NCBI GenBank assembly: GCA_035048815.1
Contig: JAUCBN010000024.1
Coordinates: 4,152,001-4,216,000, forward strand
Direction of reading: 5' to 3'
DNA length: 64,000 nt
DNA from: Abelmoschus esculentus
Taxonomy: Eukaryota > Streptophyta > Magnoliopsida > Malvales > Malvaceae
In this document: positions 48,833-61,090 of the stretch, one piece after another
Numbering within the stretch: position 1 is the first letter of the stretch
How the letters are laid out: each line of letters begins with the position of its first letter
The notes under the pieces: generated by a model
Told to the model about the DNA's origin: nothing
Seen by the model: only the letters and a program-made list of their open reading frames with translations
The model's database searches: none
Program-made: the position numbers and the translations under genes

Positions 48833-48959
48833 CGTTAAATATATCGGTTAGTTATTAAAATGATGTCGAAATAGTCACCGACCATTAAAAATTAACGAAC
48901 TGATAACGTGACAGTTGAAAATAAAATAAAATAACTACACATTTACTCCCTGTCATCAT

Positions 48960-49590
48960 ACTTTTTTTAACTTAATTCTAATTTTATTATAGTAAAATAT
49001 TAAAATTACACCACCTAAACAAGGGGGAATCAAATAGGGGTGAGTATTCGATCGAGTCGAGTCGAGTCGAATCAAAAAATTTCGAGTTATTCGAGTTTAC
49101 GAGTCATATTTTATAACTCAAACTTTATTTGAAATTTTTCGGTTCGAGTCGAGTTTAAGAAATTCGAGTCGAGTCGAATCGAGTCGAGTTTTCGAGTTCC
49201 TATAAATATTTATTTGTAATTGTTTATCATGTTATAGTATAATTTGATTTCAATTTAAACGCTTTCTCTAATCATATAAGATATTTATCTATATATTTTT
49301 TCATATGTAGCGATATTTTTTTTATATTTTTATATATCAATGTATATATCATAAAAATTGATAGACTCGTCTTAAACTTAAAAATTAATCATTTAATTAT
49401 TAAAAATTTCGAGTTATTCAAGTTTCCATTTTACAACTCAAACTTTATTTGAATTTTTTTTGAATCGAGTCGAGTCAAAACGAATCGAGTATTTTCGCCT
49501 CGAGTCGAGTTTTGCTCACCCCTAGAATCAAACCTGGGTTTGATGCATAAAATTCAAGTGGCTTTATCACTAGGCGGAACACAATCTTCA
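48960..49590 (-). repeat. tRNA-derived SINE on the minus strand, split by a MITE
   Basis: With the MITE and one target copy removed, the minus strand reads an A-box-like CCTAGTGATAAAGCCACTTG, then 25 bases later AGGTTTGATTCCCCC, a strong Pol III B box. The downstream body runs to an A-rich end near 48960 (AGTTAAAAAAAGT). The order matches plant Au-type SINEs, although I name only the class. Confidence 0.6.
49035..49524. mobile_element. hAT-type MITE, 490 bp, with 8-bp target duplication
   Basis: The ends are TAGGGGTGAG and CTCACCCCTA, perfect 10-bp inverted repeats. Subterminal GAGTCGAGTCGAG and CTCGAGTCGAG runs extend the symmetry. The identical octamer GAATCAAA flanks it (49027-49034 and 49525-49532). 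TAGGGGTG ends with 8-bp duplications mark the hAT superfamily. There is no coding capacity and the middle is AT-rich. Confidence 0.92.
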
Positions 49591-50905
49591 AATATGAAAC
49601 ACGATGATTTATATATTTATTGTTTCTCATATTTATTTATTTATTTATATTTAATTATTTTTAATTAAATTAAAAATAATAATTAAATTATTATATAATA
49701 AATTAAAAAAATTAAATCCTAAATATTAAACCCTGAATTCATTAAAATGAATTTTTAAATCATAAACTCTAAACCTAAATATTAAATCTTAATCATAAAC
49801 CTTAAAATTTAACCCTAAACCTTAAATTTTTAAATGAATTTAAGGTTTAAAATTTAGGTTTATAGTTTATGATTTAATGTTTAGGATTTAAGGTTTAACA
49901 TAAGGTTTAACTTTTAATTAGGGTTAATAAAAAAACTTTTAATTAGGGTTAATATATTTTGAAAAAAAAATCTTACTAAATCTTTAATTAGGCCTAACTA
50001 ATTTTTAAAATAATCTTACTAAATCTTTAAAATAAAATTAAAAAATATCAGGCCTACAAAAAATTTTAAAATCTCACTAGATCTTTAAAATCTTATAAAT
50101 TGAAAGTTTTTATTAAGCCCCTCAAAATTTTCGAAATTATTCATGTGCAGGAGATTCAAAATTTTATATTAATAAGTTTTTACTTTCTCTGTACCATGAA
50201 AAATATTTATTATTGATTTTTTTAATTTTTCTCATTTTTGACTAATAATTATTTAAAATTTATTATTAATAAAAATATAAAATATATACATTTTAGAAAC
50301 TTCTGATCAAATTCTTTTTAAACATATATCTTATAAAAACAATTATTTAAAATATTTAGATAACTATAATTAAATTTTTTTAAAAAATCACTTTTAAAAA
50401 GTTATAATAAACGATTTTTATAAAAACGTAAATACTATACATTTCTTATATTTTATTAAATATTTAATTGAATCAATACATATTTAATATTTATATACAT
50501 AGGAGAGACTGATATAAGAAGACTCATAGATATCAAGGGAAAAAGAGCCCCATATTAACCTGAGTCCGAGTACATGGACTGAAAAATAAACAGCCTGCCA
50601 TGGCTCACAAATAAATCTACATTATGTTATTCGAACTCGAGTTTGACTGATGGTATCAGAAAATCAATCATAGATATATTAAACTTTATTATTATTATTT
50701 TTTCATATTTTAAAAAAAAAGAAGTAATGTTAACATGAACATTAAATATGAACAACATAGAGTGAAATACAATGCAAAACCATATTCCCCCCTTTTTTCA
50801 GACAAGGTGAATTGGTATAATGCTATACCAGGCACAAGCTTGAAAACACAAAGCAAGGTGTTTCTGTTGCAGAAATTTTACATATTTTACAGTGTAAATA
50901 TATGT

Positions 50906-50934
50906 ATATATGTGTGTGTGTGTGTATATAAACC
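50906..50934. repeat. (TG)n/(TA)n microsatellite
   Basis: About eight TG units flanked by TATATA, just beyond the 3' end of the kinesin gene, probably in or near its 3' UTR. Confidence 0.85.
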
Positions 50935-51111
50935 AAGAACACAAAAGTTGCTCAACTTGAATCATCAAAAATGGAGGAAGAAACAAGATTCAACTCTTAC
51001 CAGTCATCATCCACTCTGATAGGTATTGTAGGCAGGTCATCGGTGCATATGAATCCACCCATATTACTGACCAGATGAATTCCAAAGATAGAATAGTAGG
51101 GTTCACGAGCC

Positions 51112-54100
51112 CTATTTCGGCATGGTGTATCGATTGCCAGAGGATGTTAAAACGTCGTATTCATTTAAATGTTTCTGGAAACGAGCCAAGCGGGTTTGTA
51201 GCTGTAGTATTTCTGCAGCTTTTTGTGAAAGAATGGTGTTTAATTTAGAGATATAGTTATCTAGTTGATTGCCTGGTAGATCAACTTCAACTAGCAGATT
51301 CATTTCCTGCAAGAATTAATAACAATAAGAACAAAGTTACACATGTATGTTACTCGAACTCGGAATGTTAAATAATGGGTGATATGTCAAGTTTGTTTTT
51401 TTTTTCATTTATTGAAGGGTTACTTTAAGAAAAATGAAATATCAGAGTAACACAGTACTGTACCTCCCTAACAATCTCTATTGTGTGCTCCACTTGCTTT
51501 CGATGAGCAGATACGAGGTCTTCCTCTTCCTGGTAATAAACAATATAAATTTCATTTCAGAACATAATACAATTAGAGAAGATGATTCACATGATTGGAT
51601 TGATTGGTGGTACCTGCAACAGGGCATTGAGATCATCATCTGAATTTGAATATTTCACATCAAACGTTGAAGGATCCAACCGCTTCTCCTCAGAGTAAAC
51701 CAAATCATCCACAGCCATTCCGTTTAGACCACCTTTCTGACCCTTGTAATAATCTGAATACACTGCAGCCATATTTCCTTCTGCCCTTCCACTTGGAACA
51801 CGTTCCACTTTAAAAGGAGGAGATGCATCTCTTTCAATCCGGTCTGACCACCACTGTCTGTTCTTTTCAAGAGGAACAACGGTTATAATATCCTCAAAGG
51901 TATCGGCTGCTAAAGATGAAGCCAAAGGCAATGCAGTTGACTCCCTAAGATTCGACAATGAAGATAGTGTATCCTTCTTTGAGTTGTTCCCTTTTGATAG
52001 GCTCTTCACCCTGAAATTCAAGCATCCACATCATTATTCAAACAAATGCACGAGTCACTTCTAAGATTCGATTTTAGATATGGAACCACATTACCTATCG
52101 GCATATCTAAGTGTATTCAGGGTGTGTTCACATGATCCTGAGCTTGGTGAAATACAAGATATCATAACAGTACGCGAGTCACCAACAAATGAATCTCTAA
52201 GCACTTCAGTCAGCTTACTTCCTCTGAAAGGAATGTGACCCTGGTCATTGTCAAGAGCTCTGATGCATTCTTTTAAAGCGAGTAAACTTTTATTAATTTC
52301 TGCACCTTCCATTCTGCAGAAATACGAAATCAGTTCATTATGATTTAAACAGCACATTCTATATAACGGATGTCATTCAAACCCAAACTATTTGAAAATA
52401 AAAACAGATTTAGTTATCTATTTGCTTGAATGTATGATGCAAAATGTTTTATACCTTGTCTGTTTGTCATTGTCAGTCGTATCTGCACCACGCTCACTTC
52501 CAGCAAGGTCTATAAAAGAAAGCTTCCCTACAAGTTTAGCTGGCTTCTTTTCACTGTCATCAACTGATCTCTTGATGACAAGCTGGAGAATTGCATGAGA
52601 CCTCGAGGATTCTTCATTTGCTCCAGTCGTGCCAGTGCTTCTGGTTGCATTTCCTCTCTCAATCAACTCTTTGATCGTTTCAACATTTAATACCTTGTAC
52701 TCTTGCAAACCCACAATACATACTTGCTGTTTACCATCTTCTCTCATGAAAAGCTTTCTGCAGAAAGTAGAATCCCTATCAGTAATCATGGAATTATAAA
52801 CTGTAGGATAATTTATCTAGATTTCCGAACACATTTAAATGTAACTTACTTCCGATCATTAAGTAGATCAAAGACTTTGCCCCCATATATCTCAAAGAAG
52901 CTGACAAAGAGTTGGAAACCTTGGTTTCTGTATGCATGATGCATTAATGTTAATATATCTTGAGATGCTTTTAGAGGCAGTGGCTGCATGGTATACGTCT
53001 TTCCACTTCCTGTACCAAAAAAAGTCAACTAAGTTCATTTGCAAGAACATGACTTTCAAATTTATCAAAATTCAAAGATACTTACCTGTTTGCCCGTATG
53101 CAAAACAAGTCGCTTTTGTTCGATTGAAAATTAGTGGGACTATCGGCTCCACTGTCTCAGAATACACCTAGAGCAATACAAATGAAATTATGAAATTAGA
53201 TAAATGGTGCATTAAAAGTTATCTGAGTCTTGCATATACTCACTTCCTCATTGCCAACATCTTCATTCAGCACGGCATCAAAAAGAAATTCATGCTTCTC
53301 AACATATTCGGTCAGGTCAACCTGAAGGAATAAATAATTAGATCTCATAGGGAAAAAACTGCTTCTAGCTCAAATAATTAACCGTGCTAAAGTAATAAAG
53401 CTGGTAGAGATTAGCATGAGATGCAGAGGCCTTCAAATAATAACTCAATATGGATTTTCCATGAAAATCAAAGCGCAGAGCAATTAATTTTGTTTTTGAT
53501 TTTATCTAGTAGTCTCTTGAAAATGTTATAGCGTGACTGGTGGGTTAGGAGCTCAAGTTAGTGAGTGCACCAAATGAATAAATCCAAACGTAAAAATCAT
53601 GATGCATGACAACTGTAGTAGGAAGAGGAAGCCCTGCCAACTACTCACCTTCAGTTTTTTTTCATGAACCGTTAGTGCATTGGAATTTGATTGTATAGTA
53701 ATAATATCTTCTTCTTTCTTTGTCATTTCCTTTTTGTTCAATGGTCTCTTGCGCACCTGCATTGACAGTTATAATTAGCTATTTAACAACGGCAACAAAA
53801 TCAATAAAGTACATTTCCTTTTCCCATTCTTACTTGGCATTAGCTTCAGGTTATGATTTTCATTATCTACATCATATCTTGTAGAGGTCAGTAGAATGGT
53901 TCAGTATGCATCTGATAATGAAGTTACTATTCTATCAGTGGAGATTTTACGAGAGCTTTTGCAGTGCAGTCTTTCCTCTGAAGATCAAGTGGAGCTGAGC
54001 AGACCTATTGATGTGCAAGAATCAAGGATGCAATGTTTTCTTAAGATGGGGGAAAAGAACCGGACCCTGACTTTTTTCCCCTCATTTTTTCAAAACAATT

Positions 54101-55781
54101 TGGAATATTGTTGGAGAAGATTTCACTGCAGCTGTGATGCAATTTTTCAGGATACTAAAATGCGTTCAGCTTTTAATTCCAACCATAGTTGCTTTGGTTT
54201 CCCAAAAGCCTAATCATAGTTGCATGAAAGATTTGTCCATTTTATTGTTGTCGAGTCATCTACAAGTGCAACACTCCTAGTTGCTAGAATGACAAAGTTC
54301 TATCTCTTTGTTTTAATTCATCCTAAGAGAAAAAGAATTAACTTAACTCGTCTCAGTTTTGCTGATGATTTGTTAATTTTTGCTAAGGATAATCTTGAGT
54401 GTGTTGTTGGTATTCATTATGTGTTGGGAGTATTTTTATCTCTTCTCGGGTTTGAAATTGAATAATGGAAAGAGTGAAGTTTTCTCATCTGGCGTGCCAG
54501 ACAGAGTGTTGCAACTTGCAAGCTACTCAACACTTGATTGGGTTCAAAATGGGGAAGCTTCCTGTCAGATATTGGGAGTTCCCTTAATAACTCTAAGGTT
54601 TTCAGAGTAAGATTGTGCATCTCTCATAGATAAAGTGCTCTAAAGATTAATTGTTGAGGTAATCATCTTTCAGGTAAAGAAATACAGAGGTTAGATTATG
54701 TAATGTTTGGGTTATAGTTTAGAAGTATAGGCTGATCATTGCAGATATTGTAGTTTGTACAAAAATTTTGAGTAATGAAGCACTTTGGATTTATCCAAAA
54801 AAGAATCTTTATCTTTATATCAGATCATCACTCAGCTGAGTAATCAGTTTCTAAAATCCCAAACTTCATCGTATTTCTAGACATAACTGATGGATCAAAA
54901 TTTGATACGGCAATTTAATATATGTTATGCAATAAAGAAAACAGAAGCATTCCAGCTACGTACCACGACTTTAATCTTTGCAACATTGTTAGCTCTTTCT
55001 TTATCTACCGAGATGCTTTTAAGAACGCTATTTTCTGTCATCCCTCCTGACCTGTTGGACAGTTTGTCAGTTGATCGGAACGGTTCGTATATATTTGAAG
55101 CCTGTAAATCGAGAAAGGAATTAATAAATCTATCATCCATCAAAACAATTTTCAAACAACAACGAAATTTTAACAATATTTCATGGTTCGCCTGGTCTAA
55201 ATAACGTTATGCAAAAGAAATTGCAGCTAAATGACTCTTATTTCAACCACTTGATTAACAGCAGATCAAATCAAACATCAAAAAAGAGCGAAATTTATCA
55301 TATTTTACTAAAACAAGAACATGTAAAGCGACAGATTAACAAAACCGTAAAGCTGGTAATCTAATCGAAGAAAAGAGTACAACCTCGGGAAGTAGCTCGG
55401 TATCAAATGAATGCAAATCCAGTAAACCGGGGCTAAGCTCAGTGTACGACGCGTATTTATCACCGGTCATCCTTAAGCTCATCGACCGAGAAGAAACAGG
55501 CTGTATCCCCTGCTCCGGCGACTTCTTGATCATTCTTTTCCCGCCATAAAACTCGAACTCCTATTCAAACAGAAAATAAAAAATAACTAATAACGTCATC
55601 ACTCGAACTACTGATTGTAAATACGAGAGAGAGTAGAAAGATTGAGGACCCGAGAAGAAAGGAAATCGGAGGACTGAAGACAATTGCTGTTAAACGAAGC
55701 GCCGAGGAAGTTATCAGAGTGCTGTCGTTGATGATGCGCCGTCGAATTAGATTTTCCGAGCCGTCTCCCTACCAAACTCAT
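51112..55781 (-). CDS. KIN13B: Kinesin-13 microtubule depolymerase (KIN-13B type)
   Basis: Twelve minus-strand exons give 684 residues: 55650-55781, 55384-55560, 54964-55101, 53649-53756, 53244-53321, 53086-53167, 52850-53009, 52455-52757, 52095-52313, 51614-52010, 51464-51529 and 51112-51306. Kinesin-13 proteins remove tubulin from microtubule ends rather than walk; in plants they act on cortical microtubules, including cell-wall patterning. The motor domain (about 143-480) lies inside the chain, as in this class. The P-loop GQTGSGKT is at 236-243, with switch motifs NEESSRSHA and DLAGSERG. The class-specific KVD sits at 185-187 (KLKVDLTEY). The N-terminal part carries SPGLLDLHSFDTELLPE, shared with KIN-13B rather than KIN-13A. 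The C-terminal tail (about 600-684) has short coiled-coil segments. The exon 1 donor (GTCCTC) is weak and is the least certain junction. The 1.2 kb third intron contains a LINE fragment. Confidence 0.92.
54280..54640 (+). pseudogene. LINE (L1-type) reverse transcriptase fragment in a KIN-13B intron
   Basis: On the plus strand, antisense to the kinesin gene, a frame at about 54340-54390 reads LSFADDLLIFAK, with the FADD catalytic motif of plant L1-type reverse transcriptases. After a frame change the next frame reads SGLKLNNGKSEVFSSGV and then LGVPL, the usual following motifs. The fragment is short, frameshifted and without the endonuclease or a tail, so it is a dead relic inside intron 53757-54963. 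Confidence 0.85.
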
Positions 55782-58700
55782 TCTCTCGCCGGCGGTACAA
55801 TAATCTTTCGCAGGCTTCAGAAGAATCTTTTACGATCAAAACCAAAATGAAATGGGAAAATATATACGAAGGTTTGGTATAATATCGTTGTCCTTCTTTA
55901 TATTTTCTTTTAATCTTCTACAAGTTCAAAACTTCGAGAACTATATTTGAAAAATGGAGTGCTGAAGAAGATATTATTATATAGTAGCTTTTTTGTTTTC
56001 GTGCTGTATTTTGGAATTACGGTGGCGTTTCTCAAGAAGGAGCGGCGCGTGTGAAGCACGAGAAAGGAAAGGTCAGAAGGAGGAGTGGACGGAGTCAACG
56101 TATATTACGCTCTGCTTGGGAATACATATTAAAAAGAAGTTTGATACGTGAGCTACAGCGTTATGCACAACAACCTTTAAGGAATGTTAGTCAATTAAAT
56201 GATTATAATTTTTTTAATGTAAAAATAAACTTTTAATATAAAAATAATTATATATGTTTAAATTATTTTTTATTCAAAATAAGTTTTTAAATTTTTTTAT
56301 TGTTATAGTTTTAGGGGTATAAAAGTTAATTACTGTTAAAAATTTGTTAGTCAATAAAATTTGACACATGTTATGTTCTAATTTATAAATGTTTGAAAAA
56401 TTATATATTTAATAATTTAAATTTTATCAAAAAATCTTGATATTTTTAAAAAATAAAATATTCTTTAAATTTTTAGATCTTAAAACTCCAAATCTTCACT
56501 GATTATCGTCTTCGATCATACTCGGTCGATCGTCAAATTTAGCCAGTCATTCCCTGTAATGTGTTGTCAACAATAATCGAAGAACGGTGTACTATTCAAA
56601 TATTAAACATAGAATGTGAAATAGTCATTCAATTGATATATCGTTCATCTAATTTTAACGACGATACGTTCACAAAATGACTGATTAGGCGTAACAACCA
56701 AACAAATATCACCGGCGATGGTGATCTACGACGGTAACAATAAATAACTAGAGATTTATTATTTTTAGAGATTTAGAGACTAATTTAAAGGTTTTAAAAA
56801 TTGTAAAATAAAAAAAATAAAATTCTAATATTTTTATAATAACATTTAAAAATTAACATTCATGATTCTACTTATCATGTCATTTATTTTTCGATTCAAT
56901 TATTTTTTTGTATGTTTGACGATTTCAAAACTAGTACAGATTATTTTTTTTAAAATTAAGAGAGACCCCAAAGAATTACAAAATTAGATTATTCACATCT
57001 ACAACTAGAGATAATAATATATATTGATTTTAAAGTTTAATTAATTTTAGATCATCATTAATTTTAAAATTAAATATATTAAGCCATATTATATATTTTT
57101 AGTTTACTCTTAGAATATATTAATTTTAAAATTGGATAAACGAAACAGTGACGTAATAATTATTTTTTGTTTAATTACCATTTTAAGTCCTCATTGATTT
57201 TAAAATGGCGGACGGAGCATGCACAAGCGGCGGCGCGTGGCGTTAGCTATTTTCATTGGCTACGAGTTAGCGGAGCGGACCTGCCGGAATTGAAGGAGGT
57301 TTGTTCCGTAGGGGAATTAAGTAGGTAAGTAAAATGTCAAAGTGGGGTCCCGTTCGTTGTTGCGCTCACGTCGTTAACTGACAGCCACAGGGGACTATTC
57401 CATTCTAGGAGAACCAAATGAAATAATCAAATCCGACGAGTTTTAATTCGATCCGACTCGAATTATGAAAAATATTTAATTTAATATTTTTATTTTTTTA
57501 CTTTCCTTTCGAGATTATATTATTTTACTGTTATAGTTTAGGATTTGACTGGTTAAATAAGATTTGACTGGTTAAATAAGATTGAAGATTATAAAAACGA
57601 CGATAAATAAAAAAAATCTGTATATTTATGTCTTGTTTAATATTATAAAATTTGTGTTTTAACTTGTATTTTTAATTATATTATGGATTTGTAGTTTTAA
57701 TTATGATATTTTTAATTGCATTTTGTTTGAACTTGTTTCTTTTTGTTAGATTTATATTTTTGATTTATTTTTATTTAAATTAAAAAAATAATCCAAGTCA
57801 TGTCAAATTCAAATAAGATTTATACTCATAAAATCGGGTCGGGTGAAATCTCCTTATATCCCGTATCGGTCAAGTAATAGGTAGATAAATAGAAAAAACG
57901 GATCGAATTTGAGTTGCCCACAAACCAAACCATAACCATTTTTAATTTTCTGTATCTCAAATTTACGCTACTAAATATCGATCTAATTTTTACTTTTATT
58001 TTTAATTAAATAAATATTATATTCTTATATTAAAATTTAAATCTATATAATAAAATAATATAAACATTCTTAAGTATGTAGTTGGACCAATTAATAAATT
58101 TCCGCCCACTTTTTATTTATACGTTACCTTGGATTATTTATTTATATTAGTAACTTGATCTTGTTTTGTATATTCTATTTCATTCAATTTCTTAGTTGCT
58201 TAAGAATCACGATCAATGAGCACGATGACGTTATGATTATTTAAGAGTCGACCCAATTAATTTAAATCAAGACTTTAAATATTAAAACATCATTAATTAA
58301 AACGGTGAAATAATTATTATAACGTGATCAAGGACATAATTAACCTTTTCCGCCTTTTGACAAAGGGAGAATGATATTAACATCTGATTTGCTTTTCGTT
58401 TTTTTATGATTTCTTTTTCTAATTATATTTTAATATATAGTGTGATTAAATTTGGATACATAATATAATTTATTTAAACTTATAAAAAGAAATATATAAT
58501 AGGTCTAATAGATATAAAAGCATTAGATTTAATAGCAAGAATGACACAATTAATAAATTTTTCATGTTGAATTAATGTGGTAAAAACCTCGTTAGGTTTT
58601 ATTAGATATTATTCGCTCAATCACTCTGCTGATATTATTAATGTTCGAATAAGGTTTCTTTGGTTAAATCGATCAGATATCAGATCATATGTATTATCGA

Positions 58701-59453
58701 TATAAATTATACTTTATGTAATTTCGGGATTCAAAGTTTTTTAACTAAAATAAAGATTATTATACCTTATCCAGATTTAGAATCTCTGGTTAGCTTCTTT
58801 AAGTTCTTTAATAAAATCAACAAACTAAAATTTATTTTTATAAAATAAAAATATTTTCATAAACCTTTGTCCAACCATAATAATTATTCTCATTTAATAG
58901 GGTGAAAGTAAAAATCAGAGATGAATTTTCATTTGAATGGATGTAATTGAGTTTATAAATCATGCTTATGAATAATGATGAATGGTAATTAAGTTTATAA
59001 TCCAAAGTAATGGTAAAAAATAATAATCGAGAATAATGATGAACGGTAATATTAGTTTTTATTTGATTTATTTTAAGATTATATAAAACATGTAAAATAA
59101 CTGAAATAGGGTAAAAATGAAAAGTAATTATAAAGTCTAGTAAAATAAAATATATATTTAGTTTAATGGGACGAAAAATTAAAAACTTAAACAAAATCAA
59201 AAGTTTGATACGTGATACCGTAAATAAAATAAAATAAATTATAAAAAATCGTTATATAATAAATCTTTATAATATTTAATTATAACTAATATCAGCGATA
59301 ATTTAATTTTATCAAGGTTGATAGTGAGTAATTATCGACAGTTAATCATAACGTTAAATATTTTATTAATTTTATATGATTGATTAATATTATAATAAAT
59401 TTAGTTTTTTTTTCTTCTAAATTTGGTTTTAATTCTAAAGAGTTGAATAAACT
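55782..59453. other. Intergenic: kinesin promoter side and AT-rich DNA
   Basis: About 55782-56120 is the presumed KIN-13B leader and promoter. Most of the rest is AT-rich and gene-free. A GC-richer island stands at about 57205-57420. A 21-bp tandem duplication (GATTTGACTGGTTAAATAA) is at about 57545-57585. About 57420-57940 has CCGACTCGAATT and GGGTCGGGTGAAAT words suggesting a decayed repeat. I see no gene. Confidence 0.5.
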
Positions 59454-60074
59454 TAGGGATGACAACGGGGCGAAACGAATTTTTGGCTTCCCTGACCCCG
59501 ACCTAATTTAATAGCCCTTAAATCTGACTCAGATTAAAATATTAAATTATCCGCTCCGTCCCATCATGGATATTATTTCTTAAATTCGTCGACCCGAAAA
59601 ATTTAAAAAAATTATCAACGATAAAAGTTAGATTCGATTAATCCTTCATCAAAATTATAAATTATGATTTTTTAAATCTATGTAAAAAATAAAATAAAAT
59701 ACAATTCAAATTACTCACATGTTAAATTACATATTTAAAAGAAAAAAAATTTGAATCATCGGCCGACAGAATCGAATATATTGAAACTTGAATAACATCT
59801 AATATTTTTTTATTATAAGAACAAACTTCAAAAGTATAAAAATTATCTAAAACCCATAAAAGTGTTTATGTATAATGATATTTTTTTATAAATATAATAA
59901 AATATATAAAAATATATCGGGCGGGACGAAAAATTTCAAATAAATATCCGAACCCGACCCGACTTAATGATTTTTAAGTCCCACCCCGATCTCGAAAATT
60001 TAATGAGAAAAACTCAACCGTTTGGGTTAGGGCACACCGAATTGAGTTGGGAACGGGTGTTTTTACCATCCCTA
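59454..60074. mobile_element. hAT-type MITE, 621 bp, with 8-bp target duplication
   Basis: The ends TAGGGATGACAA and TTACCATCCCTA are inverted repeats with two mismatches. The identical octamer AATAAACT flanks it (59446-59453 and 60075-60082). Subterminal GC-rich words (CGGGGCG, GGGCGGGACG, GACCCCGACC) surround an AT-rich core. No coding capacity. Confidence 0.9.
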
Positions 60075-60309
60075 AATAAACTAACCATTGATTTATATAA
60101 TGCGTTAAATTATGATTTTTTTTTATAATTAAAATCAAATTAACATAATGTTCAAATGTTGATAACTACATTACTTATTACGTGAATCAAAATTATGAAA
60201 GTAATGTCAATTTTTTTGAGATAACTAATTTATCTAATTTCAAAAGTAAGAGGAACCTAAGAGGTAACTTTACCTTTATTTTTTTATGTTTCAAATTTTC
60301 AAACGCTTA

Positions 60310-60606
60310 AATTTTTACATTTCAACACGCTTTATTGGAAACACAAAGAAACCCAGTAAAAAGAGGCAAATCGATTTGGGTATGTTTTTTTTTTTTCATT
60401 TATTTGGTGCATTTTTATAAGTGAATTGTTATTTTTCTTTAATTATTGATTTGGGAGTCAGACTTTGTGTTTGAATTGATTAAGATTCAGTTTTGCTATT
60501 TGGGTTTTTTTGTCTAAGCTAAAGATAGATGGTGTTTCTACTGATTTTCTTTAATGATGATCATAGTATTGGTTTTGCAGCTTGGATGATGAATCTGATA
60601 TGGCAG
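60310..60606 (+). other. Possible 5' exons of an interrupted plant gene
   Basis: An A-rich leader ending TCGATTTGG is followed by a good donor GTATGT at about 60379 and a T-rich intron, then a TTTTGCAG acceptor ending at 60580. A 26-base exon follows (60581-60606) containing ATGATGAATCTG and ending in CAG at a GT. This is the layout of a leader intron and a tiny first coding exon. Nothing downstream continues it; retroelement-relic sequence begins within 100 bases. Could be chance. Confidence 0.25.
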
Positions 60607-60899
60607 GTTATTTGTACTTAGATGCTGGTTTACTATTAGTTTTTGATGTTATAAGCATGCAATTTATGTAGGGTTACTTAACGCTTGAGGTATAGGGAAG
60701 TTTTACGAAACGGTGAACTTTAAAAAGACTAAAAAACGACGGTACTGGTTTTTTAGAAAAGTTATAAAAAACTTGGTACACACGTTTGTCGCGACCTCTT
60801 TTTTAAAAAACGCGATTTTTAGGTGAAAAAATGTTCGATGATTGATTTCGAAAAATATGAATTTTATTAATCTTGAAAAACCCAAATTTTAGGAAAACA

Positions 60900-61090
60900 T
60901 AATTTAATTTTGAAAAATTTTGACTTGGAGTCGCCATCGACCACTTAGGTAGGTCAGACACCATAAAAATAAACCAGAGATTCGTTTTAAAAACATTGGG
61001 TTCGGGAGTCGGTTACGTGTAAGGACGACCCTTACAAACGCCCAAAAAATTGGTACCTTGAAAAAACATTACGTGGCATTTGACATTTTG
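60900..61090 (+). repeat. Retroelement relic, leader-type sequence, plus orientation
   Basis: It contains GGAGTCGCCATCGACCAC, AACCAGAGATTCG, GGTTCGGGAGTCGGTTACG and AAAAAATTGGTACCTTG, the same ordered motifs as the minus-strand relic at 7640-7960. Flanking DNA to about 61700 is probably the same element. No reading frame survives. Confidence 0.55.

Larger units (their letters stand above)
41960..48837 (+). mobile_element. Ty3/gypsy LTR retrotransposon, internally deleted
   Basis: The element runs from TGTAATGACC at 41965 to the terminal GGGTGTTACA at 48832, flanked by the identical 5-mer CGTTA (41960-41964 and 48833-48837). It has a full 5' LTR, a primer-binding site, one gag-pol frame in the order protease, reverse transcriptase, RNase H, integrase, and a 3' LTR lacking its first 1.4 kb. 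The domain order is that of Ty3/gypsy. The gag-pol frame shows no frameshift over about 3.7 kb but has eight premature TAG codons. The 3' part of integrase, anything after it and the polypurine tract are lost, so the copy is inactive. Target duplications show it inserted whole and was deleted later. Confidence 0.95.
48838..51111. other. Intergenic: nested SINE/MITE, then AT-rich DNA
   Basis: The SINE interrupted by a MITE occupies about 48960-49590. About 49600-50500 is very AT-rich with repeated TTTAAGGTTTA and AAACCCTAAA-like words near 49720-49910. About 50730-51111 probably includes the 3' UTR of the kinesin gene on the minus strand, with a TG microsatellite. Confidence 0.55.

Noticed and set aside
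56051..56236. 61-residue basic plus-strand frame near the kinesin promoter
   Set aside because: No motif, and it runs directly into AT-rich DNA.
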